A stretch of DNA of 64,000 nucleotides from Streptomyces diastaticus subsp. diastaticus (GCF_011170125.1 NZ_BLLN01000003.1:1994501-2058500); one strand, 5' to 3'. Shown: positions 35,314 through 45,208, counted from the stretch's first letter. Notes: a model not told the origin generated them from the letters alone. Numbers and translations are program-made.

Positions 35314-36008
35314 GGAACTGCTCCGTGACGTTCAGGACTGTGAGCAGGGGTGTCGACGGCAACGGTCGGGCGGGTCGGCTGTTGGTCGTAGGCGGCGCTG
35401 AGGGCCGGCGCCCCACACGGGCGGTGGGGGACAGGTACGTGGACGCCGTCCGCATCGAGCGCGGCCTCCCGACGACGGCGTCGAAGCGGTCACGGCCCGC
35501 AGGCCAACCGTGTGGGTGGCCGATCGACGGGAGCGAGGTCCGCATACCAGACCCCGGTGCTCGGCATGGACTCCACCTTCCGGCCGCAGGCGTCGCCGGC
35601 CGTGCTGTGGGGCGCTGGGCGACGCCACCGTGTGCCGGAGCAGCGGGCGGGCCCACGAGCGGGCCGTCACCACGGCGCTGCGCCGGCTGGAGGATGAGGT
35701 CGCCGAGATCCGGTGGGGCGACGACGAGTGGCCCAAGGCCAAGCACCGTACCTACGGCGACCGCCGCGGCTGTGAACGCGTCCAGGTCCGGGCCGGTGCC
35801 CCCAGACCGAGCAGTCCCTCACCGCGACCCGGTACTTCCGCGGCATCATCGGCGCCACGCCGGCAGCAAGGGCAAGGAGGCCACCGACCACAGGGCGTAC
35901 GTCGGGATGGCGCGGGGGGTTCGCCACGTACGAGGGTGACGGCGACAGCCTGCTGACGGCGACCTCCTCCACTCAGTAGCGGCGCAGCTCGGCGGGGGCT
36001 CAGTGGGC
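35314..36008. other. About 700 bases without a recognisable gene
   Basis: Several overlapping open frames on both strands are mutually inconsistent and none has a family signature. A stretch encoding KGKEATDHRAYVGM near 35850-35900 may be a transposon scrap, but it could not be assigned. Confidence 0.4.
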
Positions 36009-36037
36009 GGCCCGTCCACAGGGATGGTGGACGGGCC
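36009..36037. terminator. Bidirectional hairpin
   Basis: Perfect 11-bp stem (GGCCCGTCCAC at 36009-36019, complement at 36027-36037) with a 7-base loop. It sits 50 bases beyond the stop of the small minus-strand gene at 36087-36314, which it probably terminates. Confidence 0.7.
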
Positions 36038-36086
36038 GTTCTGCCCAGCGGTAGTGGCACCCGGACGATGCATGTGGGGGCGGCGG

Positions 36087-36314
36087 CTATGCCCAATAGG
36101 CTCGGCTGTGCTCGAGGGCGGCGCGTATCGCCGCGTCCTTGCTTGGCAGCGCTTTGGCAACTTCGTCCATGGACCCGTAAGCACGCGTCTTCGCCAGAGC
36201 CATCCACACACCCGTCCCAGGGGGCGTCTCGATGACCTTGCCGATCGTCAAACCGTCCTTGTGGAGGGCACCGTCCAGATCCATGGATACGCCTCTTGGT
36301 AGGTTCCGCCTCAT
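36087..36314 (-). CDS. 75-residue protein of unknown function
   Basis: ATG 36314 has AGGAG 6 bases upstream, and a strong hairpin follows the stop, which together support a real gene. The sequence (MDLDGALHKDGLTIGKVIETPP, then TRAYGSMDEVAKALPSKDAAIRAALEHSRAYWA) is a small alpha/beta protein with an amphipathic C-terminal helix. No family recognised. Confidence 0.6.
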   Translation of the reverse strand: MRRNLPRGVSMDLDGALHKDGLTIGKVIETPPGTGVWMALAKTRAYGSMDEVAKALPSKDAAIRAALEHSRAYWA

Positions 36315-36500
36315 GCGTACTCCTCGATAAGTGGCGTTCTTGATCCTCAACTCCGTGACCAGGTTCTTCTTGCTGCTGGTGAAGCAGAAACCGCTCTTTG
36401 CCGGTGGCGCTCAGCGACAGCACCGGTGAGAGACCATGGTCTCTTTCGTACCCGTTCTTGGTGAGCACCAGCCCGCAGCTCAGTACAACTCCCTGGCTTC

Positions 36501-36893
36501 GTGTTCGGCAAGACCTGGGACGCCCGGATGAACTCCAGCCTGGCCGTCAGAGCCCTTGAATCCGCCGTCGCCCGCCGCGGTCAGGTCGCAGGATGCCTTG
36601 CGCGTTCCGGCCGCGGCGGGCGGTTTCGCTTACGGAAATTCGTCGCCGTTCTCGCACGTCGCAGCATGATCGGATCGATGGGCCGGGTCGGTGCCGTCGG
36701 TGACAACGCTGCCATGGAGAGCTTCTCCGCGCCATCGCAGAATACCGTCCTCAGCCGCGGTGCTTGGGCCACCCGTCAGGAGCTGCGGACGGGGTCGTCA
36801 CCCGGGTTGAGCGCACCTACCACCGCCGCCGGGGCCAGAAACGCCAGGTCCGATTGACCCAGATCGAGTACGAAGCCACCTGCCCCCAACCCG
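36501..36893 (+). mobile_element. IS3-family orfB 3' remnant
   Basis: Fragments of the C-terminal end of an IS3-type integrase (rve) are read in two frames: GRVGAVGDNAAMESFSAPSQN, ATRQELR, then after a one-base shift VVTRVERTYHRRRGQKRQV and LTQIEYEA. The DNAAMESF motif contains the last catalytic Glu. The rest of the element is missing and the piece is frameshifted, so it is inactive. Confidence 0.65.
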
Positions 36894-37024
36894 CAGCCCT
36901 GGCTGCTCAACCTCACTGCCACCTACCGTGCGGCAGAGTCGGCATCCCCGTTGACCTGGGCGCTGCCCGAACCGATGCGCGCCACGCCTGCGGCCGACCC
37001 CGGCCTGGCGCCCGAGTCGGTTAT

Positions 37025-37852
37025 GGAGCCCAGGGCATGGACGGTGTTTCTTCTTGTCCGTTGCCGGCCAGCCACTGCCGGATTGGGGTCCCACGGCTTT
37101 TGAGGCCGCCGAGGTGGTGGCCTCTCCGGGTGTCCGGGCTCCTCAGTCGGTCCAGGGTCGGTCCGGTGATGGTGGCGGAGTCGAATCCGTCGTCGACGGC
37201 CACCACGTCACGGCCCGCCGAGGCGGCTATCCCGGCGCACATGCCACCGGCGCAGTGCACCCACACGGTGCCCGCCGGGGCCTCGCCGAGCCGCTTGTGC
37301 AGCTCGTTGGATCGGGATGTGGCTGGGAGCGGCCAGTTCCTCGGTCAGGCGGGGTCCACCAGGTCGGGGCGGTCGACGGTGTCGATCAGCAGCGAAGCGC
37401 CGGTGAACGCGGCCACCGGATCGCCCTGCTCGGCCAGCACGGAGGTGGTGTGGTGCGGAATGTGGCCGGGGGTGGCCACAGCCCGCAGCTGCGGTCCTTC
37501 CTCGACCGTCACCGTGTCGCCGTCGGACACCGGCACCCGGGCGGACGGCACGTTCGCGTCGGCCGGTACCAGGTAGGCGGCGCCTGTGATCCGGGCCAGC
37601 TCCAGATCGCCGGTGACGTGGTCGTTGTGGACGTGGCTCGCCACCACGTGGGTGATCCGCACGCCGGGCCGCCGCCAGGACCTGATCGATGTCGCGCGGC
37701 GGGTCCACGGCCACGGCCGCGTGCTCGCCGCCGGCCAGGTAGTGACGGTTGTCGAGGCCCTGGGTGAGTACCTCGACCCGGCTTGTCGACAAACCGGTGG
37801 ATGGCCGGCTGTGGCCGAAGGAGGGCAGGTCTGGGAGACCGCACGTCCGCAT
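37025..37852 (-). pseudogene. Decayed MBL-fold/rhodanese persulfide-dioxygenase-like gene
   Basis: Read in successive frames, this region gives VEVLTQGLDNRHYLAGGEHA...VDPPRDID, then after a frameshift near 37680 the metal-binding motif ASHVHNDHVTGDLELA with ATPGHIPHHTTSV and a partial GASLLIDTVDRPDLVDP. Then, skipping about 250 expected residues, comes a rhodanese C-terminus with WVHCAGGMCAGIAAS and VVAVDDGFDSA. It is thus a frameshifted and internally deleted relative of the intact dioxygenase-rhodanese gene at 39821-41224. Its 5' end abuts the stop of the CstR-like regulator, suggesting it was the last gene of the same operon. Confidence 0.75.
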
Positions 37853-39083
<1,231 letters not shown>

Positions 39084-39087
<4 letters not shown>

Positions 39088-39662
39088 GACCGGTCCCGCA
39101 GGGAGGTGATGACGGTGTGGATATCGGTGCGCGGGCCCCGGTTGTAGGGCAGCTTGGAGAGCATCATGCCCATGGCGCAGGTGTTGCTGAGGGCGGCGAA
39201 GGTCAGCCCGGCGCCGATTGCGGTGCCGATCAAGTGCACGCCGGGGACGAAGAAGCCCACGACACCGCTGACGAGGACGACCGAGCCGGCGATGAGGCGG
39301 ACCTGGCGTTCCAGTTCCCAGCGCTGCGGGCCGCGGTTGGCCGGGGCGCCGGAAGCCTCCCAGGCCATCATGCCGCCGTCGAGGACCCGCAGGTTGGGCA
39401 GGCCCGCGTCGGCGAGGGCCTCCTCGGCCTGCGTAGCGCGGGCGCCGGAGCGACAGACCAACACCACGTTCTCGTCGAGGTGCCGCCCAAGCTCCATGCG
39501 GTGTTCGCGCAAGGTGTCCAGCGGTACGTTGCAGGCGCCGGGGATGTGACTGGTCTGGAACTCGCCAGGGGTGCGCACGTCCAGTAGGCGGGGGGCCTGG
39601 CCGGTCTTGATCAGGTGCTGGAGAGCGGCGGGGGTGAAAGTGGTGTCGTTGGCGGTCGTCAT
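39084..39662 (-). CDS. Membrane-anchored rhodanese (rhodanese-DUF2892)
   Basis: 192 residues. The rhodanese domain (about 10-110) has the persulfide-forming Cys in VLVCRSGARA and the LLDVRTPGEFQTSHIPGA motif. The C-terminal part has two hydrophobic helices with GPQRWELERQVRLIAG, typical of the DUF2892 anchor of YgaP-like proteins. It would move sulfane sulfur between thiols at the membrane. The 3' end overlaps the exporter gene, and 158 bases separate it from the dioxygenase gene upstream. Confidence 0.9.
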
Positions 39663-39685
39663 GAAAACTCCAAGGGTGATGCGGA

Positions 39686-39702
39686 CCCGTACCAGGTACG
39701 GG
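39686..39702. promoter_or_regulatory. 17-bp palindrome in the dioxygenase-rhodanese gap
   Basis: CCCGTACCAGGTACGGG is a perfect palindrome around a central A, located 24 bases before the rhodanese ATG. It resembles an operator with 8-bp half-sites more than a terminator. It is not the CCCCC/GGGGG type seen at 41236. Confidence 0.45.
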
Positions 39703-39820
39703 CGGAGAACAGGGGAAACGCGGGGAAAGAACGTTGGGGGCCGATGCGCCCGCGCCGGGGGCGGTCAGGGCGGCAGTTCCCTGCCGCGGGCGCACCGGCA
39801 GCCTGTTGCGGTCCGCCGGG

Positions 39821-41224
39821 TCAGGCGGCGGCAGGCGTGTTCAGCAGGGCCCAGGCGGCCCAGCCGCCGAGCACGTCGGAGACGTCTTCGAAGCCGTGCT
39901 GGCGCAGCAGGCTGGCGGCGATGGAGGAGCGGTGACCGCCGGCGCAGTGCAGGACCAGCGGCTTGTCGCGCGGGATCTCGTCAAGATGGCGGGGCAGCTC
40001 GCCGAGCGCGATGTGCAGGGCACTCTCGATGAACCCGTTCTCGCCGCGCTCGCCGCAGTTGCGGACGTCGATCACGACCGGCGGGTTGTCGCCCTCCAGT
40101 TCGGCACGTAGCTGGGCAGCGGTCAGGCGGCTGGCCGGGGTGACCTCGTCGGCCACCGCCTCCAGCGCCTCGTCGGGGGAGGCCAGGTAGCCGACCACCC
40201 GGTCGAAGCCGATCCGGGCGAGGCGGGTGACGATCTCTTCCTCACGGTCCTCCGGGGCGACGACCAGCAGCTCCGCCTCGAGCGGTAGGACGGTACCGGC
40301 CTGCTCGGCGAATCGGCCGTCGGCAGGGACGTTGACTGCCTCGCGCAGGTGGCCGGCGGCGAACTCCTGCGGGTCACGGGCGTCGACCACGACGGCGCCC
40401 GCCGCGCGCCGGGCCAGGAAGTCCTGCGCGCCCAGTGCCCGCGGCGGGCTCGCCGGGTCGAACAGCTCTCGCTCCCGGCGGTTCAGGTCCGCGTCATAGG
40501 CGAAATAGCCCGGCGCGGCCGACTGCCCGGCGGTCACGATGGCAACGAAGTCCTTCTCGCTCATCGGCGCGCATGCGTAGTTGGTGGCGCGCTGCTCACC
40601 GATCGTCGACTGCCGCTCGGTGGAGAGGTTTTTGCCGCAGGAGGAGCCGGCACCGTGAGCGGGGAAGACGCGCACATCGTCTGGCAGGCTCATCAGCTTG
40701 TTCTGCACACTGTCGTGGAGCATCGCGCCGAGCTCGTCGGCGGTCACGCCCACCGAGGCCAGCAGGTCGGGGCGGCCGACGTCACCGATGAAGAGAGCGT
40801 CACCGGTGAGAACACCGTACGGGACGGAGTCCTCGGCGCGCTCGTAGACGAGCACGCTGATCGACTCCGGCGTGTGCCCGGGAGTCTCCATGATCTTCAG
40901 CGTGACGTCACCGAGGCTGATCGTGTCGCCCTCGGCCAGCTTGCGGATCGCGTACTCGGTTTCCGCGCGGCGCCCGTAGCCGATCCACGCGCCGGTGCGG
41001 GCGGCCATCTCCAGGTGACCGGCGACGAAGTCCGCGTGGAAGTGGGTGTTGATGACGCCGACCACGGTGAAACCGCGAGCCTCGGCGTCGTTCAGGTACT
41101 CGGACACGTCCCGGCGGGGGTCGACGACCACCGCGTGGCCAGTGGACTCGTCGGCGATCATGTACGACGCCTGGGAGAGGCACTCGAGGTAGTACTGCGA
41201 AAAGAACACGGAAACCTCCGTCAC
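39821..41224 (-). CDS. Persulfide dioxygenase (MBL fold) fused to two rhodanese domains
   Basis: 467 residues. The N-terminal metallo-beta-lactamase domain has the mono-iron ETHE1-type motifs THFHADFVAGH, METPGHTPES, GDALFIGDVGRPDL and PAHGAGSSCG. Two rhodanese domains follow. The first (about 270-350) lacks a catalytic Cys (LLVVAPEDREEE) and is probably structural. The second (about 370-460) has the active loop LHCAGGHRSS. The enzyme oxidises glutathione/mycothiol-type persulfide to sulfite and exchanges sulfur, fitting the neighbouring exporter and rhodanese. The start is next to a perfect CsoR/CstR-type operator, so expression should be sulfur-inducible. Confidence 0.9.
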   Translation of the reverse strand: MTEVSVFFSQYYLECLSQASYMIADESTGHAVVVDPRRDVSEYLNDAEARGFTVVGVINTHFHADFVAGHLEMAARTGAWIGYGRRAETEYAIRKLAEGDTISLGDVTLKIMETPGHTPESISVLVYERAEDSVPYGVLTGDALFIGDVGRPDLLASVGVTADELGAMLHDSVQNKLMSLPDDVRVFPAHGAGSSCGKNLSTERQSTIGEQRATNYACAPMSEKDFVAIVTAGQSAAPGYFAYDADLNRRERELFDPASPPRALGAQDFLARRAAGAVVVDARDPQEFAAGHLREAVNVPADGRFAEQAGTVLPLEAELLVVAPEDREEEIVTRLARIGFDRVVGYLASPDEALEAVADEVTPASRLTAAQLRAELEGDNPPVVIDVRNCGERGENGFIESALHIALGELPRHLDEIPRDKPLVLHCAGGHRSSIAASLLRQHGFEDVSDVLGGWAAWALLNTPAAA

Positions 41225-41235
41225 GAGATGGATTA

Positions 41236-41253
41236 AATACCCCCGGGGGTATT
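41236..41253. promoter_or_regulatory. CsoR/CstR-type operator 1
   Basis: Perfect 18-bp palindrome AATACCCCCGGGGGTATT, 11 bases upstream of the dioxygenase start codon. The AT-flanked C5-G5 core is the classic target of CsoR-family repressors, and the linked regulator at 37853-38119 is the obvious ligand (inference). Confidence 0.8.
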
Positions 41254-41407
41254 ATTTCGGCCGCGAGGCGCCCTCTGAGGGGGGTGGGTACGGGTGGCGG
41301 GGGAGGGTGGGGCGGCGGCGTTGGAGTCGAGCGTCAACTGCGGACCGCGGCGTCAGGCCGGGCCTGAGGGGTGTCCAGTCGTGTTGATTGCCGCGACCGG
41401 ACACTTC

Positions 41408-41423
41408 ATACCCCCTGGGGTAT
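41408..41423. promoter_or_regulatory. CsoR/CstR-type operator 2
   Basis: ATACCCCCTGGGGTAT, a 16-base near-perfect copy of operator 1 about 170 bases further upstream of the dioxygenase gene. Confidence 0.65.
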
Positions 41424-41462
41424 TACGTATCGACCGTAAAGGGTCGCCGACCGGACTGTCAA

Positions 41463-41478
41463 ACACCCCGGGGGGTAT
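41463..41478. promoter_or_regulatory. CsoR/CstR-type operator 3
   Basis: ACACCCCGGGGGGTAT, an imperfect copy of the same palindrome about 55 bases (five helical turns) from operator 2, which could permit cooperative binding. Confidence 0.6.
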
Positions 41479-41651
41479 CCGTCGTAGTGCTTGGTGGAGA
41501 GGCAGGCCGTCGGCTCGCACCCGCCCGCCCTGTCGGCGCGTACGAGACCTTGCGGCGCCCCGGCGGCGCGGCCGTGGTCATGGCTATTTCCCAGCCCGAT
41601 GCCAGCTCAAAGCTCGTGGCGGTGTAGCAGCGGGTCCGGCATCATCCCCAG
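41479..41651. other. Region upstream of the plus-strand fragment gene
   Basis: Together with 41254-41462 this forms an about 400-base stretch with no recognised coding sequence apart from the three operators. Any plus-strand gene formerly controlled by operators 2 and 3 is no longer recognisable. Confidence 0.4.
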
Positions 41652-42115
41652 GTGATGGTGATGCAAGCCGTTCTGGAGATCTCCGCAGCCGACGACTTCG
41701 CGCTCTGGCCTGTTCGCGAGCGCGAGTCATATGGCCACCTCGTGCTGAACGGGGAGCTCACTCCGGCGGAGGTCGGCACGGCGCGTTGCGCACTTGTCTC
41801 ACCGGTTTCGCCCCTTACGGCTTGCGGGCGAGATGTCACCACCTCACGCTCAGCGCCGCGATCCTCCGTCGGTGGGAGGCGGACCCGGACGCGCTGTCGC
41901 GGGCGGTGGAGGAAGCGCACGAGGCGCGGGTGCTGTGGCTTGCGCGGGCAAAGGAGTACGCGGCGCAGCTCCGGGCGGAGAAGCAGGCGGGGCGGCGGGC
42001 TGTTCCGAACCCTCGGCCGTGGTGGCTGCAGAGCTGGTGGGAAAGCCCCGACCGTGCCTGGTACGAAGACCCGTTTCGCCGCCTGTCGCTGCGTCTGTCC
42101 GAGTACGTCCGGTGA
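41652..42115 (+). pseudogene. Frameshifted actinobacterial hypothetical gene
   Basis: GTG 41652 begins MQAVLEISAADDFALWPVRE...SYGHLVLNGELTPAEVGTARCA. After a one-base shift near 41790 the frame continues with GPYG-like FAPYGLRARCHHLTLSAAILR, RWEADPDALSRAVEEAHEARV and a long charged helix to LSLRLSEYVR. It then stops at 42115, overlapping the next start (GTGA). The coupling and continuous sense across the shift suggest one gene of about 155 codons with a frameshift. Its function is unknown. Confidence 0.55.
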
Positions 42116-42321
42116 CAGCACGTGATTCTGGACGGGGCCGAGCCGCCCTGCTGCCCGCTTGCGGGGATGAGGGACCACGAGTGCTGAGCTGGACCGGGCA
42201 CGGTTGGGCCGGGCTGTGCCGTGGGTGCGCGCGGGCGCCGGCGCCATGTCCGTGCGGGCAGCGGCACCGGTTCGTGCCGGAGACCCCGTTCAACTGGAAC
42301 GAAATCGGAGCCTCCCCCTGA
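42112..42321 (+). CDS. Small Cys-rich (zinc-ribbon-like) protein, probably 3'-truncated
   Basis: 69 residues starting at GTG 42112. Cys residues occur at ALLPACGDEG, GLCRGCARA and PCPCGQRHRF, giving pairs C-x2-C and C-x-C that could bind one zinc. The stop codon TGA at 42319 is the first triplet of an IS3-type end (TGAGTGGTGGACAC), so the natural C-terminus was probably cut off. Confidence 0.6.
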   Translation: MTARDSGRGRAALLPACGDEGPRVLSWTGHGWAGLCRGCARAPAPCPCGQRHRFVPETPFNWNEIGASP

Positions 42322-42396
42322 GTGGTGGACACGCTGATACTGGATCTGCTTGATCCGGAGGAAACGAGAAGACCGCCGATGGCGATGAGGGACTAC
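42319..42396 (+). mobile_element. IS3-family 5' end fragment
   Basis: It begins with a TGAGTGGTGGACAC-like terminus. A GGAGGAAACGAG ribosome site precedes ATG 42379, whose first codons are MAMRDY, the start typical of a group of IS3 OrfA proteins. The element is interrupted at codon 6 by the IS5-type copy that begins at 42397. Confidence 0.55.
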
Positions 42397-43016
42397 TGAG
42401 CTTCTTCGATTTGGCCACCGATCGGGTGATGGTCCGTGAAGCGCAACGAGCGAGGCCCCCGGGCTGTTGATCGAGATGTCTGACGTCTCAATCACGTTGC
42501 TCGGGGGCCTCGTCGGTCACACACCCTGCCGCACTCGTCCTGCCGCACGCACTCGTGGAGTGGGTCACCATGCTGATCGGCACCCGTGAGGGCGACCGGC
42601 GCTGCAAGCTCCGTCCGTCCCAGCGCGCGATGGTGGCACTGGTGTACCTGTGCGAACGCACCACTCTCGCGAAGAACGCTGCCGGGTCCGGGATCAGCGA
42701 GTCCACCGCCCACGCCTGCACCAGCGGGGTCGTCGACCTGCTCGCCACCCCTGCACCGGGTCTGCTGAAGGCGCTGCGCGAGCACGATCCCGACTTCGTC
42801 CTGCTCGACGGCACCCTCGCCGAGTGCGACCGGGTCGGCGACGGCCGGGCCGACTACTCCCACAAACACCGGCGCCACGGCGTGAACGTGCAGGTCGTCA
42901 CCGATCCCGGCGGCCGGCTGCCGTGGCTCTCGCCCGCCCTGCCGGGCCGCACCCACGACCTGATCGCCGCCCCGCACCCACCGGATCATCCGGATCTGCG
43001 AGCGCCAAGAAGCTCA
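42397..43016 (+). mobile_element. IS5-family (DDE_4) copy A, internally deleted
   Basis: Left end TGAGCTTCTTCGATTTGGCC and right end AAGAAGCTCA match the ends of copy B at 45886-46760. Copy A is 620 bp against 875 bp. The encoded transposase piece ([20 protein letters not shown], then [20 protein letters not shown]) runs to the end of the THDLIAA segment. There a one-base insertion shifts the frame, and the last third is missing. It cannot move on its own but could be mobilised by copy B. Confidence 0.8.
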
Positions 43017-43191
43017 GTCATTCCAGCCTGCTCTGCCAGCTCCGCCTGGGACAGGCCGAGCTCGATCCGACGGTTGTAGACCGCCTGCCCCAAGTCGCCG
43101 GCCAGCCGCGCATCGACGTACTCCTGGTCGTACTACACCGCCTCACCGCAAGCTGCCGGGCCTGGCGCGTCCTCCACGTGCTGTGCTGCAT
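43017..43191 (-). pseudogene. HigA/Xre-type antitoxin, truncated by an IS
   Basis: ATG 43191 starts MQHSTWRTRQARQLAVRR. A frameshift near 43137 leads to YVDARLAGDLGQAVYNRR and then IELGLSQAELAEQAGMT, the first helices of a Cro/CI helix-turn-helix. The frame ends inside that motif exactly where the terminal repeat of IS5 copy A begins. It was the antitoxin of the adjacent toxin-like gene. Confidence 0.7.
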
Positions 43192-43558
43192 CAGCTCCTT
43201 GCGCCGCTCGTACGTGCGCTGGACATGGCCGTGCTCGGCCTCGCAGACCTTCTGCGCCTTGTGCGCACGCTCGACTTCCGCCGCCTCACGCATCCTCGCC
43301 TCACGGAAGACCGTCAGCAGAACGATCCGCTGCCCGGGAGTGACCCAGTACGGGATACGCACTGCCTCGCCGTCCAACTCGAAGCGGAGCTCACGCAGTT
43401 TGCCACCCAGGGTGCCGCGAGTACGGCTCGCCAAGGGTCGTCGGCTGCTTCCAGCAGTCGGCCGTTTTGTTCTCGACCCGCCGGTAGAGACGAAACGGAA
43501 GCAGCTCCAGCCAATCCCGCACCTCCGGTTCGGTCTCGATCTCCCACCGCTCCGTCAT
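43192..43558 (-). pseudogene. HigB/Gp49-type toxin, frameshifted
   Basis: ATG 43558 starts MTERWEIETEPEVRDWLELL, the N-terminus of RelE/HigB (phage Gp49-like) toxins. Near 43440-43480 the frame shifts, and the remainder reads LGGKLRELRFELDGEAVRI, YWVTPGQRIVLLTVF and EAAEVERAHKAQKVCEAEHG, the RNase core and C-terminal helix. The toxin-then-antitoxin order is that of higBA. Both halves are damaged, so the module is dead. Confidence 0.75.
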
Positions 43559-43741
43559 GCAATCAACGGCATATACCTCCAAATGCATAACGCAAGCTGT
43601 CGCGAACCTCGGAGCTGCACTGCCTCACACGCACCGTCACCTCAACCCGCCCGAAAAGGTCACTGCCTCCGGCCGACTCAGAACGGATTCGGTACACATG
43701 AGGACGGGAAGCCCCGCAAACCTGCCGGGGGCACAGCGAAA

Positions 43742-43796
43742 ATGCCTGGTCAAAGGCCCTTCCGTCCGACGGACGGAAGGGCCTTTGACCAGGCAT
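43742..43796. terminator. Perfect 26-bp hairpin downstream of tmm
   Basis: Bases 43742-43767 are exactly complementary to 43771-43796 with only a 3-base loop (GAC). It starts 21 bases after the monooxygenase stop on the minus strand and would also stop transcription arriving from the other side. Confidence 0.85.
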
Positions 43797-43816
43797 GAGC
43801 CCCTGGCCTCGGGGAG

Positions 43817-45208
43817 CTACGCAGCTGTTCTGAGCTCAGCGTTCTGCGAGGTCTTGGCGGGGGCCTCGGCGAGGTAGCGGTCGATCGAGTCGTCGAGTTC
43901 CTCGAGCCACGGTGTGTGGTGCTCGGCGGCCAGGGTTCCCGTCATGACCGAGCGGTAGACGCGGTCGCGGTAGCCCATGATGTCGGCCTTCTTGTCGCGC
44001 TTCCATGCGAGGAAGATCTCGACGACCCGGTCGAGGTCGAACTCGGGGTAGTCCGTCTGCCGCAGCAGATCACGCACGTAGTCGGCCTGGAAGCGGAGCT
44101 CTTCGGCGTCCGAGGAAAGCTTCTCGAAACGTTCCCGCCACTCGGTGATGGACGCGGAGCGTTCGGTCTCCGACGGCAGCTCGGCGCGGCCCAGGATGAG
44201 GTCGCGTACGTACCAGGCCTGCGCGTCGAACATGTTGAAGGTGAACCACTGGTCCTGCGCGCCGAGGTAGGCCAGACGCGGGTTGTCCTGCCACACGACA
44301 CCGCGGTAAAGGCCGCCCGGGTACACGTTGTTCGGGGAGGCCAGCGCGAGCTCGTCGGGCAGGAACGGGTACTTGTGCAGGTAGCCGGTGCACAGGATGA
44401 CGGCGTCGACGTGCTTGGAGGAGCCGTCGGCGAAGTGGACCGTGTTGCCCTCGATGCGCCTGATGGCGGGGCGTTCCTCGAAGCCCTCGGGCCAGTCGTA
44501 GCCCATCGGCCCGGAACGATAGCTCGCCGTCACCGAGCGTGCGCCCATCTTGAACGCCTGGCTGCCGATGTCCTCGGCCGAGTAGCTGGAGCCGACGATG
44601 AGGACGTCCTGCCCCTTGAAGGCTTCCGCGCCGCGGAAGTCGTGCGCGTGGGCGATGTGCCCGGGGAAGGTCTCGATGCCAGGGAATTGCGGCATGTTGG
44701 GGAAGGAGAAGTGGCCGCTGGCGACGACCAGATGGTCGAACTCCTCGGTCGTCGTTTCTCCGGTGGGGAGATGTTCGACCGTGAGCGTGAAGACCTCACG
44801 CTCAGCGTCATATTCCGTCCAGCGCGCGATGGTCTGAAAACGGATGAAATCGCGTACGTTCGTCTTCTTCAGCCGGGCGGCAATGTAGTCCCACAGAACC
44901 GGGCGCGGCGGGTATGAGGAGACGGCGCGACCGAAGTGCTCGTCGAAGGTGTAATCAGCGAACTCCAGTGCTTCCTTCGGCCCATTCGACCACAGGTTGC
45001 GGTACATGCTTGAGTGCACGGGCTCGCCGTACTCGTCGAGTCCGGTGCGCCAGGTGAAGTTCCACTGGCCGCCCCAGTCGGTCTGCTTTTCAAAGCAGAC
45101 AATCTCGGGGATGTCCGCCCCCGCGCGCGCTGCGGTCTCAAAGGCCCGCAGCTGAGCCATGCCCGAGGGGCCGGCACCGACAATCGCCACTCTTTTTCTG
45201 TTCGTCAC
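43817..45208 (-). CDS. tmm: Trimethylamine monooxygenase-like flavin-containing monooxygenase
   Basis: 463-residue class B FMO. The FAD-binding fingerprint is VAIVGAGPSGMAQLRAFE, the FMO fingerprint FPGHIAHAHDFRG (FxGxxxHxxxF/D), the NADPH-binding GSSYSAEDIG and the C-terminal CTGYLHKYPFL. The segments QTDWGGQWNFTWRTGLDEYG, SNGPKEALEFADYTF, QDQWFTFNMFDAQAW and DIMGYRDRVYRSVMTGT match what I recall of bacterial trimethylamine monooxygenases, which make trimethylamine N-oxide from trimethylamine. The ATG at 45208 is clear, but upstream is AT-richer with only a weak RBS. It is a single-gene unit with a strong terminator, flanked by IS copies. Confidence 0.85.
   Translation of the reverse strand: MTNRKRVAIVGAGPSGMAQLRAFETAARAGADIPEIVCFEKQTDWGGQWNFTWRTGLDEYGEPVHSSMYRNLWSNGPKEALEFADYTFDEHFGRAVSSYPPRPVLWDYIAARLKKTNVRDFIRFQTIARWTEYDAEREVFTLTVEHLPTGETTTEEFDHLVVASGHFSFPNMPQFPGIETFPGHIAHAHDFRGAEAFKGQDVLIVGSSYSAEDIGSQAFKMGARSVTASYRSGPMGYDWPEGFEERPAIRRIEGNTVHFADGSSKHVDAVILCTGYLHKYPFLPDELALASPNNVYPGGLYRGVVWQDNPRLAYLGAQDQWFTFNMFDAQAWYVRDLILGRAELPSETERSASITEWRERFEKLSSDAEELRFQADYVRDLLRQTDYPEFDLDRVVEIFLAWKRDKKADIMGYRDRVYRSVMTGTLAAEHHTPWLEELDDSIDRYLAEAPAKTSQNAELRTAA

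Noticed and set aside
35314..36008. A gene in the 35325-35939 plus-strand frame
   Set aside because: Pro/Gly/Arg-rich translation with competing frames of equal length, no RBS and no recognised domain.
41236..41253. Reading the C5-G5 palindrome as a copper (CsoR) operator
   Set aside because: The linked regulator lacks the copper-site His and the operon encodes sulfur enzymes, so a persulfide-responsive CstR site is the better reading.
43741..43796. CRISPR-like or attachment-site repeat
   Set aside because: There is a single perfect palindrome directly after a stop codon and no repeated units with spacers, so a terminator explains it.
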